Notes: generated from the letters alone by a model not told the origin. A DNA stretch of 11,384 nt from Gammaproteobacteria bacterium (GCA_027451085.1 DAIDKA010000208.1:1-11384), one strand, 5' to 3'; counted from the first letter of the stretch, positions 1-7,159 are shown. A program made the numbers and translations.

Positions 1-1175
1 AGGTTGACCACGCCGCGCACGACGTGGGTGAGTTCGGCCGCAGTGCTCTGGAACAGCTCATCGCGGGGGAAGTCGTTCAGCACCCGGGTCACCGACTTGG
101 CGTCGTGGCTGCCTGGGGGCAGGCCGAAGTTCTGCAGGACCTGCTGCACCTTGTGGCGCAGCAGCGGGATTTCCAGCGGCGGGGCGTGGTACGCGGACGA
201 GGTCCACAAGCCGAGGAAGCGGTGTTCACCCGTGACGCGGCCACGGGCGTCGAAGGTCTTCACTCCCACATGGTCGAGGTAATCCGCGCGGTGCACGGTC
301 GAGACGCTGCCGGCCTTGGTCACCAGCACCGCGGTGCCGGAGCGCGCGATGCGGCGCATCTCGGCCGTGAGGCGCACCGCGCCGGGCTTGGGGTGGTTCG
401 GCCGCCTGCGCAGGATGCCCAGACCCGAAGGCACGTCCGGCAGCAGGGTGTCGTGCCCATGCCCCGCGCGCAGCCGGTAGTGGCGGTATCCCAGGAAGAT
501 AAAGCGGTCAGCCACCATCCAGTCGACCAGGGCGCGCGCCTCACGGGTCTCGGCGCTGTCGCCAGGCAGGGCCGGGGCTGCGGCGCGCGCGCGGGTGAGC
601 ATGGCGGGCAGGTCGGTGACGGCGGCATGCACGTCGGCAAGGGCGATGGACAGCAGTTCTTCGAGGGGTGCCAGAGCCGCGTCGGCCTGGCGATCGATCT
701 CCAGGAACTGCCAGGACTCATCCTGTGCCGCCGCCTGTGCTGGTGCTGCGGCCGGCACCTGTCGCAGCCGGCCGTTGCGGTCGCGCACGACCTTGAGGAT
801 GGGATGCACGATGAGGTGTACGCCGATGCCGGCGCGGCTGAACACCATGAGCAGCGAGTCCACCAGGAAGGGCATGTCCGCCGTCGCCACCTGCACCAGG
901 GTGTGGGGGCTGGGCAGCCCGCTTGCCGGCGGCGGATTGAACAACCGTACCAGTGCGCGGTCGCGTGGCTTCACTGCCGCAAAGCGTGCATGTTCCAGCG
1001 CGACGCGGGCGAACCAGGCGCTGTCGCGCCCGGCGAGGTCCTCTTCCGCGAGGAGCCGGTAGAAGGCACTCAGATAGTCAGGGACGTTGACGGCCGCCGG
1101 GGCTTCGATGCCACCTGCGGCTCTGACGATGCGTGCGATCAGCCTGGTGCGGATCGCCGGAATCCGGCTGGTCAT
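1..1175 (-). CDS. gdhB: NAD-specific glutamate dehydrogenase, large (~180 kDa) type, N-terminal part
   Basis: Oxidatively deaminates glutamate to 2-oxoglutarate with NAD+, feeding amino-acid carbon to the TCA cycle in the cytoplasm. The frame stays open for 391 codons from the ATG to the left edge. The family is about 1,600 residues long, so only the regulatory N-terminal quarter is visible and the catalytic domain lies outside. Family hallmarks seen: VRLFNP (residues 76-81), SPHTLVQV (89-96), DMPFLVDSL (100-108), GIGVHLIVHP (116-125), FLEIDR (157-162) and RFIFLGYRHYRL (223-234), the last followed by a GLGILRR block (251-257). An in-frame TAA three codons before the ATG excludes a longer start. 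No Shine-Dalgarno is visible; a perfect TATAAT sits 5 bases before the ATG. The gene follows zapE by 33 bp on the same strand. The family call is firm; the catalytic part cannot be checked here. Confidence 0.93.
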   Translation of the reverse strand, partial: MTSRIPAIRTRLIARIVRAAGGIEAPAAVNVPDYLSAFYRLLAEEDLAGRDSAWFARVALEHARFAAVKPRDRALVRLFNPPPASGLPSPHTLVQVATADMPFLVDSLLMVFSRAGIGVHLIVHPILKVVRDRNGRLRQVPAAAPAQAAAQDESWQFLEIDRQADAALAPLEELLSIALADVHAAVTDLPAMLTRARAAAPALPGDSAETREARALVDWMVADRFIFLGYRHYRLRAGHGHDTLLPDVPSGLGILRRRPNHPKPGAVRLTAEMRRIARSGTAVLVTKAGSVSTVHRADYLDHVGVKTFDARGRVTGEHRFLGLWTSSAYHAPPLEIPLLRHKVQQVLQNFGLPPGSHDAKSVTRVLNDFPRDELFQSTAAELTHVVRGVVN

Positions 1176-1180
1176 GCCGG

Positions 1181-1186
1181 ATTATA
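1181..1186 (-). promoter_or_regulatory. Candidate -10 box (TATAAT) for glutamate dehydrogenase
   Basis: A perfect TATAAT on the minus strand lies in the 33-bp gap between zapE and the glutamate dehydrogenase ATG. Only five bases separate it from the ATG, so initiation 6-8 bases downstream would begin at or next to the start codon. No convincing -35 hexamer stands 16-18 bp upstream. It could be chance, with the gene read from zapE, but a perfect hexamer is notable in such GC-rich DNA. Confidence 0.4.
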
Positions 1187-1208
1187 GGCTCTACTGGGAG
1201 AAGCGGGG

Positions 1209-2324
1209 TCAGGGTCTGTGTCCCCGTCCCAGGTACTGCGGTGTCTGCATCTCGATCAGGCGGCTGGCGGTGCGCTGGAACTCGTTCACCAGGCGTTCGC
1301 CCCGGTACAGGTCCTGGGGCGGTGCGGCAGCGCAGACCGCCAGCTTCACGTCGTGGTCGTAGAGCTCGTCCACCAGTGCGACGAAGCGGCGTGCGGCGTT
1401 TTCATTGAGCGCCGTGAACAGCGGCACGTGGGTGAGGATCACGGCCGGCCAGCTGCGTGCGATTTCGATGTAATCGGCGGGGCCGCGCGGCCCTTCGCAC
1501 AGGGCGCCGAACTCGAACCACACCACCTCGCTGCCCGCGCCGCGCGTGGCGATGTCGCGGCCGGCGATGCGGATGTTGCGCGCGCCTGTGGTTTCGCCCC
1601 GCGTGAGCGAGGCGAACAGGCCGGTGAGCGCGGCTTGCGCCGCCTCGTCATCGGCCAGCCAGGTGCCGGCGCGCTGCAGGCTGCGCAGGCGGTGGTCGGC
1701 GCCGCCGTCGACGGTCACCAGCTGCAGATTGCGTTTCAGCAGCTCGATGGCCGGCAGGAACCGCGCGCGCTGCAGGCCATCGAGGTACAGGTCGTCGGGC
1801 GGGGTGTTCGACGTGGTCACGAGCGACACGCCGTGGCGCAGCAGCGATTCAAACAGCGTGCCCAGGATCATGGCGTCGCCGATGTCGGAGACGAACAATT
1901 CGTCGAAGCACAGCACGCGCGTATCGGCCGCGATGTCGGCGGCAACCCGCTGCAGCGGGTCCCGGGTCCCGGCGTGGCCCTTGAGTGCCGCGTGCACCTC
2001 TTCCATGAAGCGGTAGAAATGCCGCCGCCGGTGCCAGGGAAAGGGCAGGCTGCGTACGAACAGGTCCATGAGCCAGGTCTTGCCGCGGCCCACCGGGCCG
2101 ACCAGGTACACGCCCCGTTCGGCGGGCGCGGGGTTGCGGCGAAGCAGGCGCGACAGCAGGCCGCGGGCGGGGCTTTCGGGCGCGCCGCGTGCGATCAGCC
2201 GCGTGCGCAGGTCGTCGAGCGCCGCAAGCGCGGCCAGCTGCGCCGGATCGGCGCTGTAACCGCGTTCGGCCAGCTCGATGTCATACAGGGCCCGCAGGCT
2301 GCAAGGCACCGGCGCTGCGGCCAC
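1209..2324 (-). CDS. zapE: Cell division protein ZapE (AFG1/LACE1-family ATPase)
   Basis: P-loop ATPase of the AFG1 family. E. coli ZapE associates with the Z-ring and is needed under some stress conditions; the mitochondrial relatives act in protein quality control. From the GTG the protein is 371 residues, close to the 375 of E. coli. Walker A is GPVGRGKT (76-83), followed by the family's HFYRFMEEVH block (102-111). Walker B is VLCFDEL (137-143), continuing FVSDIGDAMIL. Later family blocks SNTPP, LYDHDVKL and the C-terminal FQRTASRLIEM are present. The frame is open further upstream, but that part overlaps the ETF-QO gene and looks unlike the family. The chosen GTG shares its first G with the ETF-QO stop (TAGTG), indicating translational coupling; a weak CAGG lies upstream. 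A second in-frame GTG at 2309 would give 366 residues. Confidence 0.92.
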   Translation of the reverse strand: MAAAPVPCSLRALYDIELAERGYSADPAQLAALAALDDLRTRLIARGAPESPARGLLSRLLRRNPAPAERGVYLVGPVGRGKTWLMDLFVRSLPFPWHRRRHFYRFMEEVHAALKGHAGTRDPLQRVAADIAADTRVLCFDELFVSDIGDAMILGTLFESLLRHGVSLVTTSNTPPDDLYLDGLQRARFLPAIELLKRNLQLVTVDGGADHRLRSLQRAGTWLADDEAAQAALTGLFASLTRGETTGARNIRIAGRDIATRGAGSEVVWFEFGALCEGPRGPADYIEIARSWPAVILTHVPLFTALNENAARRFVALVDELYDHDVKLAVCAAAPPQDLYRGERLVNEFQRTASRLIEMQTPQYLGRGHRP

Positions 2325-3922
2325 TACAGCGCCTGGTAGTTGGGGCCGGAGCCGCCTTCGGGCGTGGTCCAGTCGATGACAGCGTAGGGGTCCTTGATGT
2401 CGCAGGCCTTGCAGTGCACGCAGTTGGCGGCGTTGATCTGCAGGCGCCTGCCACCCTGGCCGTCGTCGACCATTTCGTAGACGCTCGCCGGGCAGAAACG
2501 GGTGCACGGATTGCCGTACTCGCGCGCGCAACGATCGGCGCAAAGCGAGGTGTCACGCACCTTCAGGTGCGCCGGCTGGGCTTCATCGTGCGAGGTGGCG
2601 GCAAAGAACACCGAGGCGAGCCGGTCGCGCGGCGGCAGGTCGCGTGGGCCCCAGTGCCGGTCGGGTGCGGTGTGTTGACCGAGTTTCGCCAGTTGCTCGT
2701 GGTCCGGGCGGTGCTTCAGCGTCCAGGGCAGGCGGCCACCGGTCGCGGTTTCCAGGGCGGCGTTGGCCAGGCCCATCCACAGCCCGCGCTTGAAGCCGGG
2801 CTTGATGTTGCGCACGGCCTTCAGTTCCTGGCCGCCGGGCGAGGCGCGCCAGCGTGCATCGAAACCCTCCACGGAACCGGTCTGCACCAGGTGTTCGGCC
2901 GCGAGCATCCCCGAGCGGATGGCCTGGTGCACGCCCTTGATCTTGGGGACGTTGACGCCGCCGGCGGCGTCGCCGATCAGCAGCGCCCCCGGCATGGCCA
3001 GGCGCGGCATGCCCTGCCAGCCGCCCGCGGCGATGGCGCGGGCGCCGGCGGCGAGGATTTCCCCGCCTTCGAGCAGCGCATGCACATACGGGTGCCGCTT
3101 GAACTGCTGGAAGGCTTCAAATGGCACGAGGTCCGGGTCCTTGTAGTCCAGGCCGACCACGAAGCCCACGTACACGCGGTCCTGGTCCAGGTGATAGATG
3201 AAGCTGCCGCCGTAGGTCGCCGTATCGAGCGGCCAGCCCACGCTGTGCTGGACCAGGCCGGGCTCGGCACGTCCGGCGGGCAGCTGCCACAGTTCCTTCA
3301 TCCCCAGGCCGAAGGTCTGCGGCCCGGACTCGCGGTCCAGGCCGAAGCGCCGGATCAGCTGCTTGGCGAGGCTGCCGCGGCAGCCTTCGGCAATGATGGT
3401 GGTGCCGGCGCGTACCTGCGGACCCGGGGCGTAGTCCGGTCCGGGGGAACCGTCCTTCGCCAGCCCCATGTCGCCGATCTGCACGCCTACGACGCGTTCG
3501 CCGTCAAACAGCGGCTGCGCCGCGGCGAACCCGGGGAATACGTCCACCCCCAGGCTTTCAGCCTGCTGCGCCAGCCAGCCCGTGAGCATCCCCAGGGAGA
3601 CGATGAAGTTGCCGTGGTTGTTCATCTGCGGCGGCGTCGGCAGCTTGAAGCTGCTGCTTCGGGTCAGCAGCCGGAACTCGTCGCGCGTGGCCGGCACGCA
3701 GATGCCGGGCGGGCTCTGCCGCCACTGCGGCAGCAGCGCGTCGAGGGGGCCGGGTTCCATGACGCAGCCGGACAGTGAATGTGCACCGACGGTGGCGCCT
3801 TTTTCCAGGATGCAGATGCTGGTTCCGGGCTTGAGCTGCTTGAGCCGGATCGCCGCGGCCAGGCCCGCCGGACCTGCCCCGGTGATCACGACGTCGTATT
3901 CCATCTGGTCGCGTTCAGTCAT
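2324..3922 (-). CDS. Electron transfer flavoprotein-ubiquinone oxidoreductase (ETF-QO)
   Basis: Membrane-associated FAD and 4Fe-4S enzyme that takes electrons from electron transfer flavoprotein, reduced by acyl-CoA and other dehydrogenases, and passes them to ubiquinone. The 532-residue length fits the family (about 550). The FAD-binding glycine motif GAGPAG is at 15-20, and a second FAD contact, LLIGDAAGGVNVPKIKG, lies in the middle third. The C-terminal ferredoxin-like domain supplies the four cluster cysteines: C477 (in RFCPA) and C501, C504 and C507 (in NCVHCKACDIKDP). The C-terminal PNYQAL ending is also typical. The start is the first ATG; Met7 is an alternative and neither has a good ribosome site. 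The stop overlaps the zapE GTG by one base. The upstream acyltransferase ends 62 bp away on the same strand, so co-transcription is plausible. Confidence 0.96.
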   Translation of the reverse strand: MTERDQMEYDVVITGAGPAGLAAAIRLKQLKPGTSICILEKGATVGAHSLSGCVMEPGPLDALLPQWRQSPPGICVPATRDEFRLLTRSSSFKLPTPPQMNNHGNFIVSLGMLTGWLAQQAESLGVDVFPGFAAAQPLFDGERVVGVQIGDMGLAKDGSPGPDYAPGPQVRAGTTIIAEGCRGSLAKQLIRRFGLDRESGPQTFGLGMKELWQLPAGRAEPGLVQHSVGWPLDTATYGGSFIYHLDQDRVYVGFVVGLDYKDPDLVPFEAFQQFKRHPYVHALLEGGEILAAGARAIAAGGWQGMPRLAMPGALLIGDAAGGVNVPKIKGVHQAIRSGMLAAEHLVQTGSVEGFDARWRASPGGQELKAVRNIKPGFKRGLWMGLANAALETATGGRLPWTLKHRPDHEQLAKLGQHTAPDRHWGPRDLPPRDRLASVFFAATSHDEAQPAHLKVRDTSLCADRCAREYGNPCTRFCPASVYEMVDDGQGGRRLQINAANCVHCKACDIKDPYAVIDWTTPEGGSGPNYQAL

Positions 3923-3984
3923 GGGCGCGCAGCATAGCGCATGGGGGGCGGCTTGAACGTGGCCGAGCCCGGGCCCGGGTGCGT
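3923..3984. other. Short gap with a 12-bp perfect GC palindrome
   Basis: This 62-bp gap lies between the acyltransferase stop and the ETF-QO start. It holds CCCGGGCCCGGG at 3968-3979, which equals its own reverse complement. There is no loop and no T-run, so it is not an intrinsic terminator by the usual criteria. I see no clear promoter. Confidence 0.45.
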
Positions 3985-4725
3985 CTATCCCGGGGGGGCT
4001 GCAAGGTCTGGCTCGCCCAGCGCCGCGAGAATGGCAGCGCGGGCCTGCTGCTGGAGCCGGCTGGCGGCCCCGGCACCTGCCTGCGGCTGGATCGGCGGCA
4101 GCAGCGTGATCCGCAAACGCTGCGGACGAGGCAGCCTGCCATCGGGGGGCAGCGCCTGGCGCGTGCCTTGGATGACGGCGGGCACCACCGGGCAGCCCGC
4201 GCGCGCCGCGGTGATGAAGGCGCCGGCATGAAATTTCAACAAGCCCGGCGTGATGCCGAAGGTGCCTTCGGGAAAGAACACCAGCGAGTGTCCGTTCTCG
4301 GCCCGGCGCATGACACGGCGGGCATCGGCGATGCGTCCTTCGCGGACGCGTTCGACGAACTCCGAGCCGATACGCCGCAGCAGCAGTCCCGCCAGCGGCA
4401 CAACGGCCATTTCGCGCTTGATCACGAATCCGAAGCGCGCGGGCAGGGCGGCGGTGAACACCGGCCCGTCAAGGTAGCTGGCGTGGTTCGAGACCACCAC
4501 ACACTGGCCGGCGGGCAGGTTCTCCAGCCCCTCCAGGGTCACCGGGCTGCCGGCCAGCCGCAGCGCGAGCCTTGCCGCGGCTTTCGTTACTCTACGGCGA
4601 CGCTCAAGCCCTGGCAGTACCAGCACCAGCAGCAATGCCGCAAGGCCGACGCCCAGGAAGGCCAGCAGGGCATACAAGGTGTAAACGAGGTAAGGCAGCC
4701 GCGAAGGCCGTGACGGGGAAGTCAT
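3985..4725 (-). CDS. PlsC-type 1-acyl-glycerol-3-phosphate (lysophospholipid) acyltransferase
   Basis: Predicted acyltransferase that adds a fatty acyl chain to lysophosphatidate or a related lysolipid at the cytoplasmic face of the inner membrane. The 246-residue protein opens with a long hydrophobic segment (about 11-39), then the four acyltransferase blocks: NHASYLD (80-86, the catalytic H81 and D86 of HX4D), GFVIKREM (99-106), the glycerol-phosphate-binding FPEGTF (151-156), and CPVVPAVIQG (178-187). The tail is Ala/Gln-rich and low in complexity. The start is the first ATG, just inside the divergent promoter region shared with xerD; no strong ribosome site precedes it. The exact acceptor cannot be told from sequence; a dedicated ornithine-lipid or other lysolipid acyltransferase is possible. 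ETF-QO follows on the same strand. Confidence 0.88.
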   Translation of the reverse strand: MTSPSRPSRLPYLVYTLYALLAFLGVGLAALLLVLVLPGLERRRRVTKAAARLALRLAGSPVTLEGLENLPAGQCVVVSNHASYLDGPVFTAALPARFGFVIKREMAVVPLAGLLLRRIGSEFVERVREGRIADARRVMRRAENGHSLVFFPEGTFGITPGLLKFHAGAFITAARAGCPVVPAVIQGTRQALPPDGRLPRPQRLRITLLPPIQPQAGAGAASRLQQQARAAILAALGEPDLAAPPG

Positions 4726-4861
4726 CCGGGTGTGAACTGGTTCTCTTTATGTAATGCGATGCACATAGTCTGTGATAATCGTCACTCCAGAAGGAGCCGG
4801 GCCGCTTCCATACTGGTGCTGACCCGATGGTAAGCGCAGGACTCCCTGCGCGGCCACGGGC
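4726..4861. promoter_or_regulatory. Divergent intergenic region, acyltransferase / xerD
   Basis: These 136 bp separate the divergent acyltransferase and xerD starts. The half nearest the acyltransferase (about 4740-4785) is clearly richer in A and T than the surrounding coding DNA. On the plus strand an extended -10 box reads TGTGATAAT at 4771-4779; the bases 16-18 bp upstream match TTGACA poorly, as is common for extended -10 promoters. I see no equally clear promoter for the minus strand and no coding potential. Confidence 0.5.
4771..4779 (+). promoter_or_regulatory. Candidate extended -10 promoter for xerD-dsbC
   Basis: TGTGATAAT matches the extended -10 pattern TGnTATAAT in all but one core position. 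It would start transcription near 4786, giving a leader of about 75-100 bases before xerD. It is the best plus-strand candidate in the gap and is unproven. Confidence 0.45.
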
Positions 4862-5815
4862 ATGCACACATACGTGAGGCCGATCTTGTCCAAACACGCT
4901 ACAGCTATCGCGAATATCGCGCCAGAGGCCGCCGATCCGGCGGTGGGCCGTTTCCTGGATGCGGTGTGGATGGAACGGGGTCTGTCTTCAAACACCCTGG
5001 CGGCGTACCGCGCCGATCTTACCGCGCTCTCGCGCTGGCTTGGCGAGCGCGGCATCGCCATGGTCCGCACCACCCGCGCGGATCTGCAGGACTTCATCGC
5101 CTGGCGCGTCGAGGCCGGCGCGCGGCCGCGCTCCACGGCGCGGCAGCTGTCCAGTTTCCGCCGTTTCTTCCGCTACCTGGTGCGCGAGAACGTCATCACC
5201 GACGATCCCACCGCCCAGATCGCCATGCCCAAGATCGGCCGTTCGCTGCCGAAGTCGCTGACCGAGGAGGAAGTGGATGCCCTGCTGGGCGCGCCCGTGG
5301 TCAGCGATCCCCTGGGCAACCGCGACCGCACCATGCTGGAAGTGCTCTACGCCACCGGGCTGCGCGTCTCGGAGCTGGTGAACCTGCGCTATTCACAGGT
5401 GAACCTCAACCAGGGCGTCATCCGCATCATGGGCAAGGGTGACCGCGAGCGGCTGATCCCGCTGGGCGAGGAGGCCGTGCGCTGGCTCAACGAATTCGCC
5501 CGCGCCGCGCGTGGCGAGATCCTGCTGGAACGGCAGACCGACTACCTGTTCCCCACGCGCCGTGGCGACCGCATGACGCGGCAGGCGTTCTGGCACATCA
5601 TCAAGCGCTATGCGCGCAAGGCAGGCGTCGACCGCGAGCTGTCGCCGCACACACTGCGGCACGCCTTTGCAACGCATCTGCTGAACCATGGCGCAGACCT
5701 GCGCGTGGTGCAGATGCTGCTCGGCCATAGTGACCTGTCCACCACGCAGATCTACACCCATGTGGCGCGCGAACGCATGAAGGAAATGCACTCGCAGCAT
5801 CACCCGCGGGGGTAA
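4862..5815 (+). CDS. xerD: Site-specific tyrosine recombinase XerD
   Basis: Partner of XerC that resolves chromosome dimers at dif sites under FtsK control in the cytoplasm. The N-terminal SAM-like core-binding domain (about 26-110) contains GLSSNTLAAYRADL. The catalytic domain holds the full tyrosine-recombinase set: R168 (ATGLRVSEL), K192 (GKGDRER), H263 and R266 (SPHTLRHAFATHLL), H289 (LLGHSDLSTTQ) and the nucleophile Y298 (IYTHVA). XerD rather than XerC is favoured by overall similarity and by the dsbC neighbour, an arrangement also seen in E. coli and Pseudomonas. The protein is 317 residues from the first ATG, about 20 longer than usual. A TTG at 4886, preceded at ribosome-site distance by GTGAGG, would give 309 residues and may be the true start. 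dsbC follows after 87 bp. Confidence 0.95.
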   Translation: MHTYVRPILSKHATAIANIAPEAADPAVGRFLDAVWMERGLSSNTLAAYRADLTALSRWLGERGIAMVRTTRADLQDFIAWRVEAGARPRSTARQLSSFRRFFRYLVRENVITDDPTAQIAMPKIGRSLPKSLTEEEVDALLGAPVVSDPLGNRDRTMLEVLYATGLRVSELVNLRYSQVNLNQGVIRIMGKGDRERLIPLGEEAVRWLNEFARAARGEILLERQTDYLFPTRRGDRMTRQAFWHIIKRYARKAGVDRELSPHTLRHAFATHLLNHGADLRVVQMLLGHSDLSTTQIYTHVARERMKEMHSQHHPRG

Positions 5816-5817
5816 GA

Positions 5818-5857
5818 ATAGGCGGCGGAGCGGGTTCCCCGCCACGCCGCCACCTAT
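5818..5857 (+). other. Imperfect stem-loop between xerD and dsbC
   Basis: A long hairpin can form directly after the xerD stop. The outer stem is ATAGG/CCTAT (5818-5822 with 5853-5857), the middle GGCGG/CCGCC (5824-5828 with 5847-5851), and the inner GCGGG/CCCGC (5830-5834 with 5838-5842) closes a TTC loop. No T-run follows, so it is a poor intrinsic terminator. It may act as an RNA stabiliser or attenuator between the two genes. Confidence 0.45.
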
Positions 5858-5902
5858 GGTGAGCTCCGTGCAGCAATGGCTGCAGGTGGTAAGCTTCCAA
5901 CC

Positions 5903-6667
5903 ATGAAAACCATAGCCGCGAAGCTTGTGATGCTCGCCGCCGTGCTGGCGGCTCCTTTGTCGATGGCCGCGCCACCGGCACCACAGGCTGCGGCGCAGGT
6001 TTCCGCCACTGTGCCGGCCGCCGATCCCCGCGTCGCCATTGCCGCGAAACTCAAGGACGTGAAACCCGGGGATTTGAAGCCCACGGCGATGCCAGGGGTC
6101 TATGAGCTGATGCGCGGCACGGATGCGGCGTATGTCTTCGACGGCGGCAAGTACGCGATCATCGGCGACCTGTACGACACCGCGTCAAACGCCAACCTCA
6201 CCGAAGCGCGCCGCCGGGAAGAGCGGCTCACGTTGCTGTCGGCCATACCGGAATCGAAGATGGTGATCTTCGGGCCCGCCAACGCCAGGCACACCATCAC
6301 GGTGTTCACGGACATGGACTGCCCCTACTGCCAGCGGCTGCACAGCCAGATGAAAGAGATCAACAAGCTGGGCATCCGGGTGCGGTACATCGCTTACCCG
6401 CGCACCGGTCCGAACACCCCGTCGTGGACGAAGGCGGAACAGGTGTGGTGTTCGGCGGACCGCCAGACGGCGCTGACCCAGGCGAAACTGGGCAAGGCGC
6501 TGTCGACCAAGGTCTGCAAGGACAATCCCGTGCAGGCGGAGTACGACCTGGGGGAGAAATTCAACCTGCAGGGTACGCCGACCATTGTACTGGCGAACGG
6601 GGACATCATCCCCGGGTACATGGAGCCGCAGGACCTGGCGAACGAGCTGAAGGGCGTCCCGAACTGA
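5903..6667 (+). CDS. dsbC: Periplasmic disulfide isomerase DsbC
   Basis: Homodimeric periplasmic thiol-disulfide isomerase that reshuffles wrong disulfides, kept reduced by DsbD in the known pathway. From this ATG the 254-residue protein begins with a typical signal peptide: Lys2, a hydrophobic core at about 4-20, and a likely cut near SMA-AP at 20-23. An Ala/Pro-rich stretch follows, then the N-terminal dimerisation domain (about 40-105, with PGVYEL and YAIIGDLYD). The thioredoxin-fold domain has active site CPYC (140-143), a probable structural cysteine pair C183/C205, and the cis-proline TPT (225-227). An ATG nine codons earlier (5876) is possible but would spoil the signal peptide. AGGTGG lies rather far upstream (13 bp) as a ribosome site. 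E. coli DsbC has CGYC; CPYC is a variant. The stop is 4 bp from the convergent fdxA stop. Confidence 0.93.
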   Translation: MKTIAAKLVMLAAVLAAPLSMAAPPAPQAAAQVSATVPAADPRVAIAAKLKDVKPGDLKPTAMPGVYELMRGTDAAYVFDGGKYAIIGDLYDTASNANLTEARRREERLTLLSAIPESKMVIFGPANARHTITVFTDMDCPYCQRLHSQMKEINKLGIRVRYIAYPRTGPNTPSWTKAEQVWCSADRQTALTQAKLGKALSTKVCKDNPVQAEYDLGEKFNLQGTPTIVLANGDIIPGYMEPQDLANELKGVPN

Positions 6668-6671
6668 TCGG

Positions 6672-6995
6672 TCAGCGTTCGAGCAGCTCGCGCTTGTCGG
6701 GCTTGCCTTCCCAGTCCTTGGCGTCGGCCGGGGCGGCCTTCTTTTCGGAGATCACCGGCCATTTCTTGGCGAGCTCGGCGTTCAGGGGTTTGAAGGACTC
6801 CTGGCCGGCGGGCAGCTCCTCCTCGGAGAAGATGGCCTCGACGGGGCACTCCGGCTCGCACAGGGTGCAGTCGATGCATTCATCGGGGTCGATGACCAGG
6901 AAGTTCGGACCTTCGTGGAAACAGTCCACGGGGCAGACTTCCACGCAGTCCGTGAATTTGCACTTGATGCAGGCTTCGGTAACAACAAAGGCCAT
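6672..6995 (-). CDS. fdxA: Seven-iron ferredoxin FdxA (3Fe-4S plus 4Fe-4S)
   Basis: Small cytoplasmic electron carrier, 107 residues, closely matching the pattern of Azotobacter ferredoxin I. By that homology C9, C17 and C50 bind the 3Fe-4S cluster, and C21, C40, C43 and C46 the 4Fe-4S cluster. The motifs are CIKCKFTDCVEVCPVDC (9-25) and ECIDCTLCEPECP (39-51). The characteristic long C-terminal tail with LNAELAKKWP and a final LLER is complete. A GGGG ribosome-site stretch lies about 7 bases before the ATG. It converges on dsbC with only 4 bp between stops. A 9-bp inverted repeat stands about 50 bp upstream of the start. The physiological partner is not shown by the neighbours. Confidence 0.97.
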   Translation of the reverse strand: MAFVVTEACIKCKFTDCVEVCPVDCFHEGPNFLVIDPDECIDCTLCEPECPVEAIFSEEELPAGQESFKPLNAELAKKWPVISEKKAAPADAKDWEGKPDKRELLER

Positions 6996-7159
6996 TGGAT
7001 ATCCCCGATACGATTAGGACGGCAGGACCTCTGCGGGCCCGCCGTAGCCGTGCATTCTGCCATGCACGGCGGCAGGGCGGGAATGGCTGCGTGCAATAGC
7101 AGCTATCCGGCACGGACCCACCCGGGGCGGCGCGGATCCGGCCGGCCGTGTCGTGGCCT
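6996..7159. other. Upstream region of fdxA
   Basis: These 164 bp lie between the Nudix hydrolase stop and the fdxA start. They hold the fdxA ribosome site next to the ATG, the inverted repeat at 7047-7070, and otherwise GC-rich DNA with no coding signal. I cannot name a convincing -10/-35 pair. Confidence 0.45.
7047..7070. repeat. Perfect 9-bp inverted repeat upstream of fdxA
   Basis: GCCGTGCAT (7047-7055) and ATGCACGGC (7062-7070) are exact reverse complements around a 6-base spacer, TCTGCC. No T-run follows on either strand. It could be a weak or Rho-assisted terminator for the Nudix gene, or an operator or leader hairpin for fdxA. Confidence 0.6.

Noticed and set aside
24..1187. Long plus-strand open frame (387 codons) over the left end
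   Set aside because: It lies antisense to a clear glutamate dehydrogenase frame, has Gln/His/Arg-rich low-sense content and no recognisable motif. It is a typical high-GC shadow frame.
1218..2339. Plus-strand open frame of 373 codons opposite zapE
   Set aside because: The opposite strand encodes complete Walker A and B motifs of ZapE; this translation has no domain features and starts inside the end of another gene.
2189..3778. Plus-strand open frame of 529 codons opposite ETF-QO
   Set aside because: ETF-QO on the minus strand has its full FAD and 4Fe-4S motifs. The antisense frame is long only because of GC-biased third positions.
3968..3979. CCCGGGCCCGGG palindrome as a terminator for the acyltransferase
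   Set aside because: The symmetry has no loop and no T-run follows; in GC-rich DNA such a palindrome can arise by chance.
4862..5815. XerD as a phage or integron integrase marking a mobile element
   Set aside because: Length, motif spacing and the dsbC neighbour fit the housekeeping recombinase. No att-like repeats, tRNA or phage genes are nearby.
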